In this document: positions 15,923 to 25,704 of the stretch, piece by piece
Layout: every line of letters begins with the position of its first letter
Position numbering within the stretch: the first letter of the stretch is position 1
Assembly (NCBI RefSeq): GCF_000152885.1
Contig: NZ_CH672403.1
Span: forward strand, 3,354-67,353
DNA length: 64,000 bases
Source: Idiomarina baltica OS145
GTDB lineage: Bacteria > Pseudomonadota > Gammaproteobacteria > Enterobacterales > Alteromonadaceae
Reading direction: 5' to 3'
The notes under the pieces: generated by a model
Told to the model about the DNA's origin: nothing
What the model saw: only the letters and a program-made list of their open reading frames with translations
Database searches by the model: none
Translations under genes and position numbers: made by a program

Positions 15923-17638
15923 ATGGACAACACCGAGCAAAAATTCTTAAAACAACTCGATGACAAACTCTGGAAAGCCGCCGATAAATTACGAGCTAAC
16001 TTGGATGCCGCCAACTATAAACACGTCGTGCTGGGGCTTATTTTCTTAAAGTACGTATCGGATGCCTTCGAAGAGCGTCAGGAGCAATTACTCGAGCTTT
16101 TCAAAACCGACGACGAAGACAACCTTTACTACCTGCCGCGCGATGACTTTGACAGTAACGAAGAGTACCAGGAAGCCTTAACCGAAGAGCTGGAAGTGCT
16201 CGATTATTACCGTGAAGCGAACGTGTTTTGGGTCCCCAAAGCGGCCCGCTGGAGCACATTAAAAGAAAAAGCCGTACTGCCCATTGGTAGCGTTTTATGG
16301 AAAGACGATGCCGGTAACGACGTGAAATTGCGCTCTGTGTCCTGGCTTATAGACAATGCCTTAGAAGAAATCGAGAAAAGTAACAGCAAGCTAAAAGGCA
16401 TTCTTAACCGCATCAGCCAATACCAGTTAGAAAACGAAAAGCTCATTGGCCTCATTAACGCCTTCTCGGACACCTCATTCACAAAGCCTGTGCTTGGTGG
16501 AGAGCGGCTTAACTTGCAAAGCAAGGATATTCTCGGTCATGTTTACGAATATTTCCTGGGCCAATTCGCATTGGCTGAAGGCAAGCAAGGCGGTCAGTAC
16601 TATACGCCGAAAAGCATCGTTACGCTGATTGTAGAAATGCTGCAGCCCTATTCAGGTCGTGTGTATGACCCTGCGATGGGCTCTGGCGGTTTTTTTGTAT
16701 CCAGCGATAAGTTCATTGAAGAGCACGCCAAAGAGCAGCACTACGACGCCTCCGAGCAGCGAAAGCATATTTCCGTTTACGGCCAGGAGTCTAACCCGAC
16801 CACTTGGCGTTTAGCGGCTATGAACATGGCCATACGAGGTATCGACTTTAACTTTGGTAAGAAAAACGCCGACAGTTTTTTAAATGATCAACACGCTGAT
16901 CTTCGCGCCGACTTTGTCATGGCGAACCCGCCGTTCAATATAAAAGACTGGTGGAACGAATCGCTGGCCGATGATGTGCGCTGGAAATATGGCACTCCAC
17001 CCAAAGGCAACGCCAACTTTGCCTGGGTACAACATATGCTGCATCACCTGGCACCAACCGGCAGCATGGGTATTTTGCTGGCCAATGGCTCAATGAGCTC
17101 GAACACCAACAACGAAGGCGAAATTCGTAAGCGGCTCATTGAAGAAGACTTAGTGGAATGCATGGTTGCCCTGCCCGGCCAACTATTTACCAATACCCAA
17201 ATACCGGCGTGTATCTGGTTTTTAACCAAGGACAAAGCCAACGGCATGGTTCGCAACGAGAAAAAGCGCGACCGCCGCGGCGAATTTTTGTTTATTGACG
17301 CACGCGAACTCGGCTACATGAAAGACCGCGTATTACGCGACTTTACCAATGACGACATCGCTAAAGTTGCCGACACTTTTCACATGTGGCAGCAAGGTGA
17401 AAGCTACGAAGACATCGCCGGTTTCTGCAAATCCGTTAACTTAGACGAGATTAAAAAGCATGACTTTGTGCTTACTCCAGGCCGCTACGTCGGCGCAAAA
17501 GAGCAGGAAGACGACGGCGAACCCTTCAACAAAAAAATGGCACGTCTAACCGCACAATTAAGCGAGCAGTTTGCTGAAAGCGAGCGATTAGAGGCGGAGA
17601 TTAAGCGTAACCTTGGGGGGCTTGGGTATGAGCTCTAA
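15923..17638 (+). CDS. hsdM: Type I restriction-modification system methylase subunit HsdM
   Basis: A 571-aa N6-adenine methyltransferase subunit. The N-terminal HsdM_N helical domain (about residues 1-140; LWKAADKLRANLDAANYKHV) contacts HsdS. The catalytic domain shows SAM motif I DPAMGSGG at 249-256 and motif IV NPPF at 335-338. It forms the M2S methylase and, with HsdR, the restriction complex. An AAGGA site precedes ATG. It overlaps hsdS by 11 bp, suggesting translational coupling. Full length with all motifs intact. Confidence 0.97.
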   Translation: MDNTEQKFLKQLDDKLWKAADKLRANLDAANYKHVVLGLIFLKYVSDAFEERQEQLLELFKTDDEDNLYYLPRDDFDSNEEYQEALTEELEVLDYYREANVFWVPKAARWSTLKEKAVLPIGSVLWKDDAGNDVKLRSVSWLIDNALEEIEKSNSKLKGILNRISQYQLENEKLIGLINAFSDTSFTKPVLGGERLNLQSKDILGHVYEYFLGQFALAEGKQGGQYYTPKSIVTLIVEMLQPYSGRVYDPAMGSGGFFVSSDKFIEEHAKEQHYDASEQRKHISVYGQESNPTTWRLAAMNMAIRGIDFNFGKKNADSFLNDQHADLRADFVMANPPFNIKDWWNESLADDVRWKYGTPPKGNANFAWVQHMLHHLAPTGSMGILLANGSMSSNTNNEGEIRKRLIEEDLVECMVALPGQLFTNTQIPACIWFLTKDKANGMVRNEKKRDRRGEFLFIDARELGYMKDRVLRDFTNDDIAKVADTFHMWQQGESYEDIAGFCKSVNLDEIKKHDFVLTPGRYVGAKEQEDDGEPFNKKMARLTAQLSEQFAESERLEAEIKRNLGGLGYEL

Positions 17639-19619
17639 TTGGCCGAAAGTTAGACTTGGCGATTACTGCATAAAAATCGGCAGTGGAGCCACTCCCAAAG
17701 GAGGAAAAAAAGTCTATTTAGATGAAGGAGAAATATCCTTAATAAGAAGCCAAAATGTTTATAACGAAGGTTTCTCGTCATCTGGGCTTGTTTATATCAC
17801 CAATAGTGCAGCCGACAAACTAAGAAATGTTGAAGTACAAGAACGTGATATCCTAATAAACATCACAGGGGATTCCGTTGCCCGTGTTTGTATGGCACCT
17901 AGAGAGTATCTACCCGCCAGAGTAAATCAACATGTCGCAATCATTAGAGTTGACCCAACGGAATTTAACCCTAATTTCGTAAGATATTTTTTAAGTACAT
18001 CAGAGCAACAGAGACTACTTTTAACTATCGCAAGTGCCGGAGCTACCCGAAATGCACTCACGAAATCTCAAATCGAAAATTTGGAAATAATTAAACCCAA
18101 CTTAGAAAAGCAAGCCGCTATAGCGCAACAACTAAGCTCTCTAGAAGATAAGATAAAAGTTAACAATCAGGTTAACCAAACCCTAGAACAAATTGCCCAA
18201 GCCATCTTCAAAAGCTGGTTTGTCGATTTCGAGCCCGTTAAAGCCAAAATAAACGCACTAGCAGCCGGCGGCAGCCAAGAAGATGCCCTACTCGCCGCCA
18301 TGCAAGCCATATCCGGCAAAGACAAAGCACAGTTAACCCAGCTCCAAACCGACAGCCCGGAGCACTACAACCAACTCCGCACCACCGCCGAACTCTTCCC
18401 CTCCGCCATGCAAGACAGCGAACTCGGTGAGATCCCGGAGGGGTGGTTTTTAGAGCCATTCTCTAACATCGCAAGATTAGACACTACATCAGTCAAGCCA
18501 GCAAAAGAGCCGGAAAAAATTTGGGAACACTACAGTATTCCCGCATTTGACGACGGTATGAGCCCTGCATTTGATTTAGGTGTAGATATTAAAAGTAACA
18601 AGTATCGAGTTTTTCCTGCATCGATTTTAGTATCAAAGTTAAACCCCCATTTTCCTCGAACTTGGTTACCTGATGTTTTTGATTCGAACGCAGCAATTTG
18701 CTCAACAGAGTTCATGCAGTTTGTACCAATAAAGCCCAATCAAAGGGCATTTGTAGCGGGAGTTGTTAAATCTGAAAGCTTCCAAAATGGAATTATGATG
18801 CGTGTTACAGGATCGACGGGCAGTAGACAGAGAGCCCAGCCCAAACAAGTGGCAGAAATGGAAGTATTACTTCCAAGTGAAGAACTACGAAATATTTATT
18901 CAGTTCTCATAGCCCCTCAACTTGAATCTCAAGCATCAAACATTAGAGAAGCTCTTAATCTAGCCGATGTGCGTGACACCCTACTCCCCAAGTTGCTGTC
19001 AGGCGAACTGCAAGTCAATTCGACTGACCGAGTCCATACAAAATTACCTAATGACAAGGATGAGCATGATTTAAATGCACTGATTAGTGAAATAGAGAAC
19101 GAACTCCCACCAAAGTCTCATTTTGTAGTGCATGAATCATCCCGCAAGCAACGACACAAACTCGGGATGATTGGTTACTCCACAACGATAACCGGAGATT
19201 TAGGTCAAGGCGGTGCGGAATACTTTAAGCTGCCAGCATTTTTAAGTGAGCTTCGTAGTAACAAAATTTTGCAGGGGGTCTTTTCCACGGTCGTTGATAG
19301 CGCTACCGGAGTGCCTTTTCTTATGGTTGGCATTACAACGGTTTTGAATAAGTTTTTAGGCGAAAAAATTAAGCTTGACCAAAGAACCGCTATAGTCTTG
19401 CTCTCTTTCCCAGAAAACCGTACCTGCAAAATTTCTCAACTTTTATGTGAGTCAAAAAAATTAATCTTGAATGCAGGTTTGCCTCCTTTAGACGAGGACA
19501 GTCTGTCCGGCATTTTAAAACAGTTGAAAGGACTTGGGTTAGTTACACCTCGAGACCATGCTTTTACGGAATGGACACTCGTCGAAAAGTTTGAACATAA
19601 AGGTGCTCGCCGCCCTTAA
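17628..19619 (+). CDS. hsdS: Type I specificity subunit HsdS with a 200-aa C-terminal extension
   Basis: A 663-aa protein. Residues 1-463 are a standard HsdS: two target-recognition domains (starting near WPKVRLGDYCIKIGSG and IPEGWFLEPFSNIARLD), each followed by a conserved coiled-coil spacer (QAAIAQQLSSLEDKIKVNNQ; RDTLLPKLLSGELQV). Residues 464-663 are extra. They contain a hydrophobic/amphipathic segment (GVPFLMVGITTVLNKFLG) and an end that reads like a winged helix (CKISQLLCESKK, LSGILKQLKGLGLVTP). Usual HsdS length is 400-460 aa, so this is a fusion. ATG 17628 is chosen because it overlaps the hsdM stop; TTG 17613 is in frame. Confidence 0.93.
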   Translation: MSSNWPKVRLGDYCIKIGSGATPKGGKKVYLDEGEISLIRSQNVYNEGFSSSGLVYITNSAADKLRNVEVQERDILINITGDSVARVCMAPREYLPARVNQHVAIIRVDPTEFNPNFVRYFLSTSEQQRLLLTIASAGATRNALTKSQIENLEIIKPNLEKQAAIAQQLSSLEDKIKVNNQVNQTLEQIAQAIFKSWFVDFEPVKAKINALAAGGSQEDALLAAMQAISGKDKAQLTQLQTDSPEHYNQLRTTAELFPSAMQDSELGEIPEGWFLEPFSNIARLDTTSVKPAKEPEKIWEHYSIPAFDDGMSPAFDLGVDIKSNKYRVFPASILVSKLNPHFPRTWLPDVFDSNAAICSTEFMQFVPIKPNQRAFVAGVVKSESFQNGIMMRVTGSTGSRQRAQPKQVAEMEVLLPSEELRNIYSVLIAPQLESQASNIREALNLADVRDTLLPKLLSGELQVNSTDRVHTKLPNDKDEHDLNALISEIENELPPKSHFVVHESSRKQRHKLGMIGYSTTITGDLGQGGAEYFKLPAFLSELRSNKILQGVFSTVVDSATGVPFLMVGITTVLNKFLGEKIKLDQRTAIVLLSFPENRTCKISQLLCESKKLILNAGLPPLDEDSLSGILKQLKGLGLVTPRDHAFTEWTLVEKFEHKGARRP

Positions 19620-19641
19620 TTAGTAAGAGCAGATTGATTAC

Positions 19642-20217
19642 ATGATAAAACTCCACGCCACCCGCAAACTTTTCGACAAACTAACGCTTACCAGCAAGGG
19701 TACACTACCGGTTACTCCAATGAGCAAGTGGCTGTATGAAAAGCCCACTCTTGATATTAATCCTTTGAGCGGATGGCATGGTCACCTGGTTACGCTGCAA
19801 CGCAGAAACTGCGTATTAATGGCGCATGACAGCACACGCTTTCCGCTGGTGTTGCCGGCGCTGACTAAGCCGGACTTCGCTGAGCTGAACGACCGCTTTG
19901 TCGATACCTTTATGAATACCCTGCTTAAATGCGGCGCTAATGAGGTTCACTTTGAAACTGCGGATAAATACCTGCGCCCATTACAAATCGATAGTGACTG
20001 TAGCCGATCCGTTCAGGGCACGCTAAACCGCATGAAAGACGAGTTTGAACATCAACTTTATTACGACCGACTGAATATAGCCGACATGACCGGCTATAAC
20101 GCCGGTGCCTGGCTCGCCGACACGCCACGCTCAGTAAAAGGTCAAAAGACGGTGCTATGGCCAAAAGATGCTATGCTGACTCTGCTGGAGCGATTGGCTA
20201 AGTCCCCCCGCAGATAA
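19642..20217 (+). CDS. DUF6933-like protein within the type I operon
   Basis: A 191-aa protein starting MIKLHATRKLFDKLTL. The pattern (short basic N-terminal strand, then WHGHLVTLQRRNCVLMAHDS, then TRFPLVLPALTKPDF and a helical C-terminus) fits the uncharacterised DUF6933 group. There are no catalytic motifs or membrane spans. It lies 22 bp after hsdS on the same strand, so it is co-transcribed with the restriction genes. The family name is from memory of its pattern. Confidence 0.75.
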   Translation: MIKLHATRKLFDKLTLTSKGTLPVTPMSKWLYEKPTLDINPLSGWHGHLVTLQRRNCVLMAHDSTRFPLVLPALTKPDFAELNDRFVDTFMNTLLKCGANEVHFETADKYLRPLQIDSDCSRSVQGTLNRMKDEFEHQLYYDRLNIADMTGYNAGAWLADTPRSVKGQKTVLWPKDAMLTLLERLAKSPRR

Positions 20218-20251
20218 TCAGGACATTCGGTAATTATGCACACTCGCAATC

Positions 20252-20276
20252 AACCATCCGGAAATTCCGGATGGTT
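20252..20276. repeat. Perfect 10-bp hairpin between the DUF6933-like and Abi genes
   Basis: AACCATCCGG-AAATT-CCGGATGGTT is a perfect palindrome with a 5-nt loop. No T-run follows on either strand, so it is not a standard terminator. It sits 55 bp upstream of the Abi_2 gene and could be an RNA processing or regulatory structure, or an operator. Confidence 0.7.
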
Positions 20277-20331
20277 AGTAAAAGCGCGTTGAAGCAGTCA
20301 TTGGATATAATGAACTCAAGAGATAATTAAT

Positions 20332-21297
20332 ATGCCTCGGCAACAAAAACCCTGGATATCATTAGGTCAGCAGTTAGAATTGCTAACCGACCGTGGTATG
20401 ACAATTGATGAACCTGAAATAGCAAGAAGTTACTTGGAAAAGCTGGGTTACTACCGGCTAAGTGGATATTGGTACCCCTTTCGCAAAATATCAACGCACT
20501 TCAACCAAGAATTGGATATACCTATCCGTTATGATGAGTTTATTAATGGCTCGCACTTTCGGGATATTGTTGATTTATATATTTTCGATAAGCGACTCCG
20601 GCTTCATGCGCTAGATGCCTTAGAACGAATAGAAATGGCAGTACGAGTCGGCATTGCTCACTTACTAGGCGAAATAGACTGTTATGCGCATGAGAACCCA
20701 AAATGCTTGCATGGCCGCTTTAGTAAACAGGCTAAAAAGAAAGGGCCTGCAAAAGGTAAAACGGAGCACCAAGTCTGGTTAGAAAAGTACGAAAGAGCCA
20801 TATGGCGAGCTAGACGAGAGCCATTTATTGAACACTACAAAAAGAACTATGAAGGAATACCAATTTGGGTTGCTATTGAAGTGTGGGACTTCGGCATGAT
20901 GTCGATGCTTTACTCAGGCATGAAGGTACAGCATCAAGATAAAATAGCTGAGAAGTATGGTGCTCCCAGTGGCCATGATTTTAGTAAATGGTTAAGAAGT
21001 TTAAACTTTATACGTAATGTTTGCGCTCACCACAGTAGGCTTTGGAACATCAACGTTCTCGAGCGAGCTCCCGTTCCTCATTACGAACATTGGCAAAAGA
21101 TAAATAACTCACGCCCATTCTTCTACTTTTGCCTTATGCAAAAATTACTCGCAGTAATAAGTCCTAATTCGACATGGAATAAGCGATTTGACACTATTGT
21201 TGAAAGCTTCCCCGAACCGGAAAATAACGCAATAAAAATTAGCGAGTTTGGGGTGGTTGATAACTGGGAGTCTTGGCCAGTGTGGGGCCTGAAATGA
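20332..21297 (+). CDS. Abi_2 (AbiD/AbiF) abortive-infection HEPN protein
   Basis: A 321-aa Abi_2 family protein. Signature elements in order: KPWISLGQQLELLTDRGM (N-terminus), YLEKLGYYRLSGYWYPFR (about residues 35-52), RLRLHALDALERIEMAVRVG (about 87-106) and the HEPN RNase motif R228-N-x3-H233 (RNVCAHHSRLW). AbiD/AbiF proteins are abortive-infection effectors, and the Abi_2 fold is related to the HEPN nuclease of Cas13. It lies between hsdS and hsdR on the same strand, so it is embedded in the type I restriction operon. Active-site residues are intact. Confidence 0.92.
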   Translation: MPRQQKPWISLGQQLELLTDRGMTIDEPEIARSYLEKLGYYRLSGYWYPFRKISTHFNQELDIPIRYDEFINGSHFRDIVDLYIFDKRLRLHALDALERIEMAVRVGIAHLLGEIDCYAHENPKCLHGRFSKQAKKKGPAKGKTEHQVWLEKYERAIWRARREPFIEHYKKNYEGIPIWVAIEVWDFGMMSMLYSGMKVQHQDKIAEKYGAPSGHDFSKWLRSLNFIRNVCAHHSRLWNINVLERAPVPHYEHWQKINNSRPFFYFCLMQKLLAVISPNSTWNKRFDTIVESFPEPENNAIKISEFGVVDNWESWPVWGLK

Positions 21298-21425
21298 GAG
21301 CCGACGCGTACACAACAAAGTTGCGAAGAGGCGCCGGGCGTATTACGGGTTAGTATAAACAAGATGTTTTACCTGTCAATTACTTTAAGGTAATTTAGGC
21401 AAAGTACAATTAAAGGACTAATGGA

Positions 21426-24400
21426 ATGACCGAAGACCAGTTAGAACAACAATGCCTGGAATGGTTTGCCGAGGATGGCTGGGAAATTGCCCATGGTCCC
21501 GACATTGCCCATGACGGCCCCTACCCGGAACGGGTCGATTATAAGCAAATTCTGTTGTTCGCTGATCTTGAAGCCGCTTTATGCCGCATTAACCCGCACC
21601 TACCCGAAAGTGCCATCGAGCAAGTTGTTGCAGTTGTCCGCAAGCCCGACAGTCTAGACTGTGTTGTTAACAACCGTGAGTTTCATCGCTTGCTTATTGA
21701 CGGCGTACCGGTTGAATACAAGAAGCAGGATAAAGTCATTCATGACCGCGCGTTTTTAATGGATTTTGGCGATATCGACGCCAACCGCTTTCGTGCAATT
21801 AACCAATTTACTATTGAAGGCTCTAAACAACTGCGTCGGCCGGACATTATCTGTTTTATTAATGGCTTACCGGTCGCTGTTATCGAGCTTAAAAGCCCGA
21901 GCGCCGAAAACGTCAGTATTTGGGACGCTTTTAACCAGATACAAACCTATAAAGACGAGATCCCAGACTTATTTGCCTACAACGAAGCCTTGGTTATCAG
22001 TGATGGCTACAATGCCAGAGTCGGCTCGTTAACCGCTAATCAAGAGCGCTTTATGCCCTGGCGCACCGTCAACCACGAAGACGACAAACCTTTGCTGGAA
22101 TGGCGAATGGAAACCATGGTTCGCGGCTTTTTTAAGCGCGAACTGTTGCTAGATTACATCCGCTATTTTGTTATTTTCGAAAATGACGCCGACAACCTCA
22201 TTAAGAAAATAGCAGGCTACCACCAGTTTCATGCTGTGCGCGAAGCGGTTCGTGCCACCGTTGTTGCAGCAGAGCAGCAAAATCTGGATGAAGTTGCAGA
22301 GAAGCGCGCAACCTACGCGGATGAAGTAGTTCCCGGCAGTAAAAAAGCCGGTGTTGTCTGGCACACACAAGGCTCAGGCAAAAGCATTTCTATGTGTTGT
22401 TACGCCGGAAAACTACTTCAACAACCGCAAATGAATAACCCCACTCTTATTGTCGTTACCGACCGCAATGACTTAGACGGTCAGTTGTTTGCAACGTTCA
22501 GCGCCGCTAAAGATTTGCTCAAACAAGAGCCGGTGCAGGCAGATAATCGGGACAAACTTCGACAGTTGTTAGCCGAGCGTGAGTCCGGTGGGATTATTTT
22601 CACCACGGTACAAAAGTTCGCGTTACTGGAAGATGAAAACGGCCATCCTATTTTAAATGACCGCCACAACATTGTTGTGATTTCGGACGAGGCACATCGC
22701 AGCCAATACGGTTTAAAAGCTACGTTGAAGAAGGACGGAAAATATAAGTTTGGCTACGCAAAGCACATGCGTGACGCGTTGCCCAACGCCTCGTTCATTG
22801 GCTTTACCGGCACACCCATTGCCAGTGAAGATAAAGACACCCGCGCCGTTTTCGGTAGCTATGTGTCTATTTATGACATTCAGGACGCGGTGGACGATGG
22901 CGCTACGGTCCCCATTTATTACGAATCACGCCTTGCCAAGTTGGACATCAACCAGGATGTTATCGAAGAGCTTTCTAATCAGGTCGATGAGGTGGTTGAA
23001 GACGAAGAAGATGTTGGCGCTCGAGAGAAAACCAAAAGCGAATGGAGTCGTCTTGAAAAACTGGTAGGCTCTGGCCCTCGTTTAGCGCAAGTCGCAGAAG
23101 ACCTGATTAACCACTACGAAACCCGCGCAAAAAGCATTGAAGGTAAAGCCATGATTGTGGCGATGAGCCGCGATATTTGTGCGCATCTGTACAATGAAAT
23201 TGTGAAATTACGCCCTGACTGGCACGACCCGGATCCTGAGAAAGGCGCGATTAAAATCGTCATGACCGGCTCTGCGTCAGACAAGCCGTTGTTGCAGCCA
23301 CACATCTACAATAAGCAAACCAAGAAGCGACTGGAAAAGCGCTTTAAAGACATCAACGATCCGCTAAAACTGGTTATTGTACGAGATATGTGGCTGACCG
23401 GATTCGATGCGCCTTGTTGCCATACAATGTATGTCGATAAGCCAATGAAAGGGCACAACCTGATGCAGGCCATTGCCCGGGTAAACCGCGTGTTTAAGAA
23501 CAAACCCGGTGGCCTGGTTGTTGATTACATCGGTATTGCTAACGAGCTGAAACAAGCGCTTAAAACCTACACCGATTCGCAAGGTAAAGGGCAACCCACA
23601 CACAGCGCCGAGGAAGCTTTTGCACTGCTACTGGAAAAGCTGGATGTCATTCATGGCATGTTTGCCAAAGGTCCGAACGCGGACGGTTTTGATTACACCA
23701 ATTATAACGGTAAGAGCTACGAAGACGACCCAAACCAATTGCTGCTGGCAACGGCAAACTATGTACTCAGTCTGGAAGATGGCAAAAAACGCTTTCTGGA
23801 CACGGTGCTGGCCATGAACAAGGCATTTTCATTGTGTAGCACACTGGACGAAGCGCAGAAATATCAAAAAGAAGTGGCGTTTTTAACGTCGGTAAAAACC
23901 GCCATTACTAAGTTCACCAGTGTCGATAAAAAACTCACGCAAGAAGAGAAGAACTCAGCGTTGAAACAAATTTTAGACAATGCCGTTCGCGCGGAAGGTG
24001 TGTCTGATGTCTTTGCGTTGTGCGGACTGGATAAGCCTAACATCGGTCTATTGTCTGACGAGTTTCTGGAAGATGTGCGCCAGATGCCCTACAAGAACTT
24101 TGCTGTTGAGTTACTAGAAAAGCTGCTGAAAGACGACATCAAAGCCAAGACACGTAACAACGTGGTACAAGAGAAAAAGTACGCTGAGCGCCTGCAAGAG
24201 ACATTGCGAAAGTACAACAACCGAGGCATTGAAACAGCTCAGGTCATCGAAGAGCTAATCGCCATGGCCAAGCAATTTCAGGAAGAGCTGGCTCGTGATG
24301 AAGCCTTGGGTCTTAACCCTGATGAAATTGCCTTCTACGACGCCCTCGCCGAAAACGAAAGTGCCGTGCGCGAACTTGGCGACGACACACTGAAGAAGAT

Positions 24401-24596
24401 TGCCGTCGAAATTACGGACAAACTACGAAAATCCACCACTGTAGACTGGCAAGTCAGGGAAAGTGTTCGGGCAAAACTTCGAATTCTGGTACGCAGAACC
24501 TTGCGCCGATACAAGTACCCACCCGACCGCGCACCAGCCGCAGTGGAGCTGATTTTAAAGCAGGCAGAAGTGCTGTCTAGTAGTTGGACTATTTGA
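21426..24596 (+). CDS. hsdR: Type I restriction enzyme endonuclease/translocase subunit HsdR
   Basis: A 1056-aa protein. The N-terminal PD-(D/E)xK nuclease has Asp in [10 protein letters not shown] and E154-L-K156 (AVIELKSP). The SF2 motor has Walker A GSGKS at 316-320, DEAH at 421-424, [10 protein letters not shown] (motif III) and the late RVNR motif ([16 protein letters not shown]). The helical C-terminal domain binds HsdM. Length and motif order match HsdR. It is last in the operon after the Abi gene, with 128 bp between. It looks functional. Confidence 0.97.
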   Translation: MTEDQLEQQCLEWFAEDGWEIAHGPDIAHDGPYPERVDYKQILLFADLEAALCRINPHLPESAIEQVVAVVRKPDSLDCVVNNREFHRLLIDGVPVEYKKQDKVIHDRAFLMDFGDIDANRFRAINQFTIEGSKQLRRPDIICFINGLPVAVIELKSPSAENVSIWDAFNQIQTYKDEIPDLFAYNEALVISDGYNARVGSLTANQERFMPWRTVNHEDDKPLLEWRMETMVRGFFKRELLLDYIRYFVIFENDADNLIKKIAGYHQFHAVREAVRATVVAAEQQNLDEVAEKRATYADEVVPGSKKAGVVWHTQGSGKSISMCCYAGKLLQQPQMNNPTLIVVTDRNDLDGQLFATFSAAKDLLKQEPVQADNRDKLRQLLAERESGGIIFTTVQKFALLEDENGHPILNDRHNIVVISDEAHRSQYGLKATLKKDGKYKFGYAKHMRDALPNASFIGFTGTPIASEDKDTRAVFGSYVSIYDIQDAVDDGATVPIYYESRLAKLDINQDVIEELSNQVDEVVEDEEDVGAREKTKSEWSRLEKLVGSGPRLAQVAEDLINHYETRAKSIEGKAMIVAMSRDICAHLYNEIVKLRPDWHDPDPEKGAIKIVMTGSASDKPLLQPHIYNKQTKKRLEKRFKDINDPLKLVIVRDMWLTGFDAPCCHTMYVDKPMKGHNLMQAIARVNRVFKNKPGGLVVDYIGIANELKQALKTYTDSQGKGQPTHSAEEAFALLLEKLDVIHGMFAKGPNADGFDYTNYNGKSYEDDPNQLLLATANYVLSLEDGKKRFLDTVLAMNKAFSLCSTLDEAQKYQKEVAFLTSVKTAITKFTSVDKKLTQEEKNSALKQILDNAVRAEGVSDVFALCGLDKPNIGLLSDEFLEDVRQMPYKNFAVELLEKLLKDDIKAKTRNNVVQEKKYAERLQETLRKYNNRGIETAQVIEELIAMAKQFQEELARDEALGLNPDEIAFYDALAENESAVRELGDDTLKKIAVEITDKLRKSTTVDWQVRESVRAKLRILVRRTLRRYKYPPDRAPAAVELILKQAEVLSSSWTI

Positions 24597-24617
24597 GTTC
24601 AAGACTTAGTGAGAGCC

Positions 24618-25409
24618 CTAGCCTACAAAAACATTAGCTCTGTGCCACGATAGGTACTTTAAATGCTTTTCTTCTATACGCTTTAATCGCATAGTCTCAT
24701 TAATGCCAAGGGCCCCTAATTGCGATTCAACAGTTTTTCCGTGGAGGACTCCACCATCGTTAGAAAAAGTTATCAATCCCTTGTCAAATAGGGCATCAAG
24801 AGTAGGATTTAAAAGTAGGCCATTATAAAGGTCTAATCTCTCAGTATCATTCGATTCACTCCAAGGCTTAATATGTGAGGCTTTTAATATTCCGGTCAAA
24901 GAAATATCACTTACTGAACAGGTCTGTTGCCAGTATTTTAGTAATTTCTCCCTAAAGACACCTTGTCCCCTTCTGGCTTGATATAAAGCTTCAATCTCCG
25001 TCTCGTGTGAAGCGTTTGCTTCACTTCCAACTGGTAGGCTGTTGGCTTGAAGCGAAGATATAATCCACCGTAACATCTCGTGATCCACTACATCTAACGC
25101 AAGCCCATAGTGCTGAAATTTTCCATTCTTATTAACTGCTTTGGGAAACTCCACTAAATTCGAGTTGTTCCAATTACTATTAAAGTTCACTTTATCTCTG
25201 ACCAGTGGAAGCACACTGCCCTGGAGAGCAGGATGTAAAACCAATGGCATCTTATACATTGGCTTTCCCCGCTGTGATGCGGTTTTAACGTAGACCGGGT
25301 GAGTAAGATCATGACGAGTAAATTTTTGAGCTCGAACATTATCTTTGGCTAATGTGAATCCGAGCTGCACTAAACCTTTTGCGATAGAAATAGAATCGAG
25401 CATACTCAA
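24618..25409 (-). CDS. HNH endonuclease (HNH_2 type)
   Basis: A 263-aa protein with a C-terminal HNH nuclease: ILKASHIKPWSESNDTERLD, YNGLLLNPTLDALFDKGLI (His of SHIKPW, Asn of NG, and the later Asp/His positions), the standard ending of HNH_2 restriction-type nucleases. The N-terminal 140 residues (KNVRAQKFTRHDLTH-like region) are a DNA-recognition or modification-reading domain of unknown type. It converges on hsdR, with 21 bp between stops. Probably a stand-alone, possibly modification-dependent, restriction enzyme. Confidence 0.85.
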   Translation of the reverse strand: MSMLDSISIAKGLVQLGFTLAKDNVRAQKFTRHDLTHPVYVKTASQRGKPMYKMPLVLHPALQGSVLPLVRDKVNFNSNWNNSNLVEFPKAVNKNGKFQHYGLALDVVDHEMLRWIISSLQANSLPVGSEANASHETEIEALYQARRGQGVFREKLLKYWQQTCSVSDISLTGILKASHIKPWSESNDTERLDLYNGLLLNPTLDALFDKGLITFSNDGGVLHGKTVESQLGALGINETMRLKRIEEKHLKYLSWHRANVFVG

Positions 25410-25704
25410 CTTTAATAAAACCTAAAATTTCTATAAAAAACAATATCTTTAGTTTGATTATGTTACTAGCTAGTTTCAACTATGCGGAATAAAAATTTTT
25501 CCCTTTATGACTTTAGAGAAGTAAATTCATTCCCTGAATACCTAGAGTCTAGAAAAGACAAAAACGCCTTAATCAACTGCCGTTGAAAAAAGAAAAATCG
25601 GCAATTTTCCACCGACTTGGTCCATTTTGATCCGAAGTTCTTGTCCACCCCTTGCAAAGTTTTATATATCTCGCTCCGTGTTCGGTTTATCGCGGTTAGA
25701 GTAA
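25410..25704. other. Divergent intergenic region of the HNH and integrase genes
   Basis: 295 bp, AT-rich, without a gene. It contains TTTTGATCCGA at 25625-25635, the same motif found at both the left island end (1631) and downstream of the LytTR gene (27369). A possible integrase promoter is TTGTCC about 17-18 bp before TATATC (roughly 25641-25670). Confidence 0.45.
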
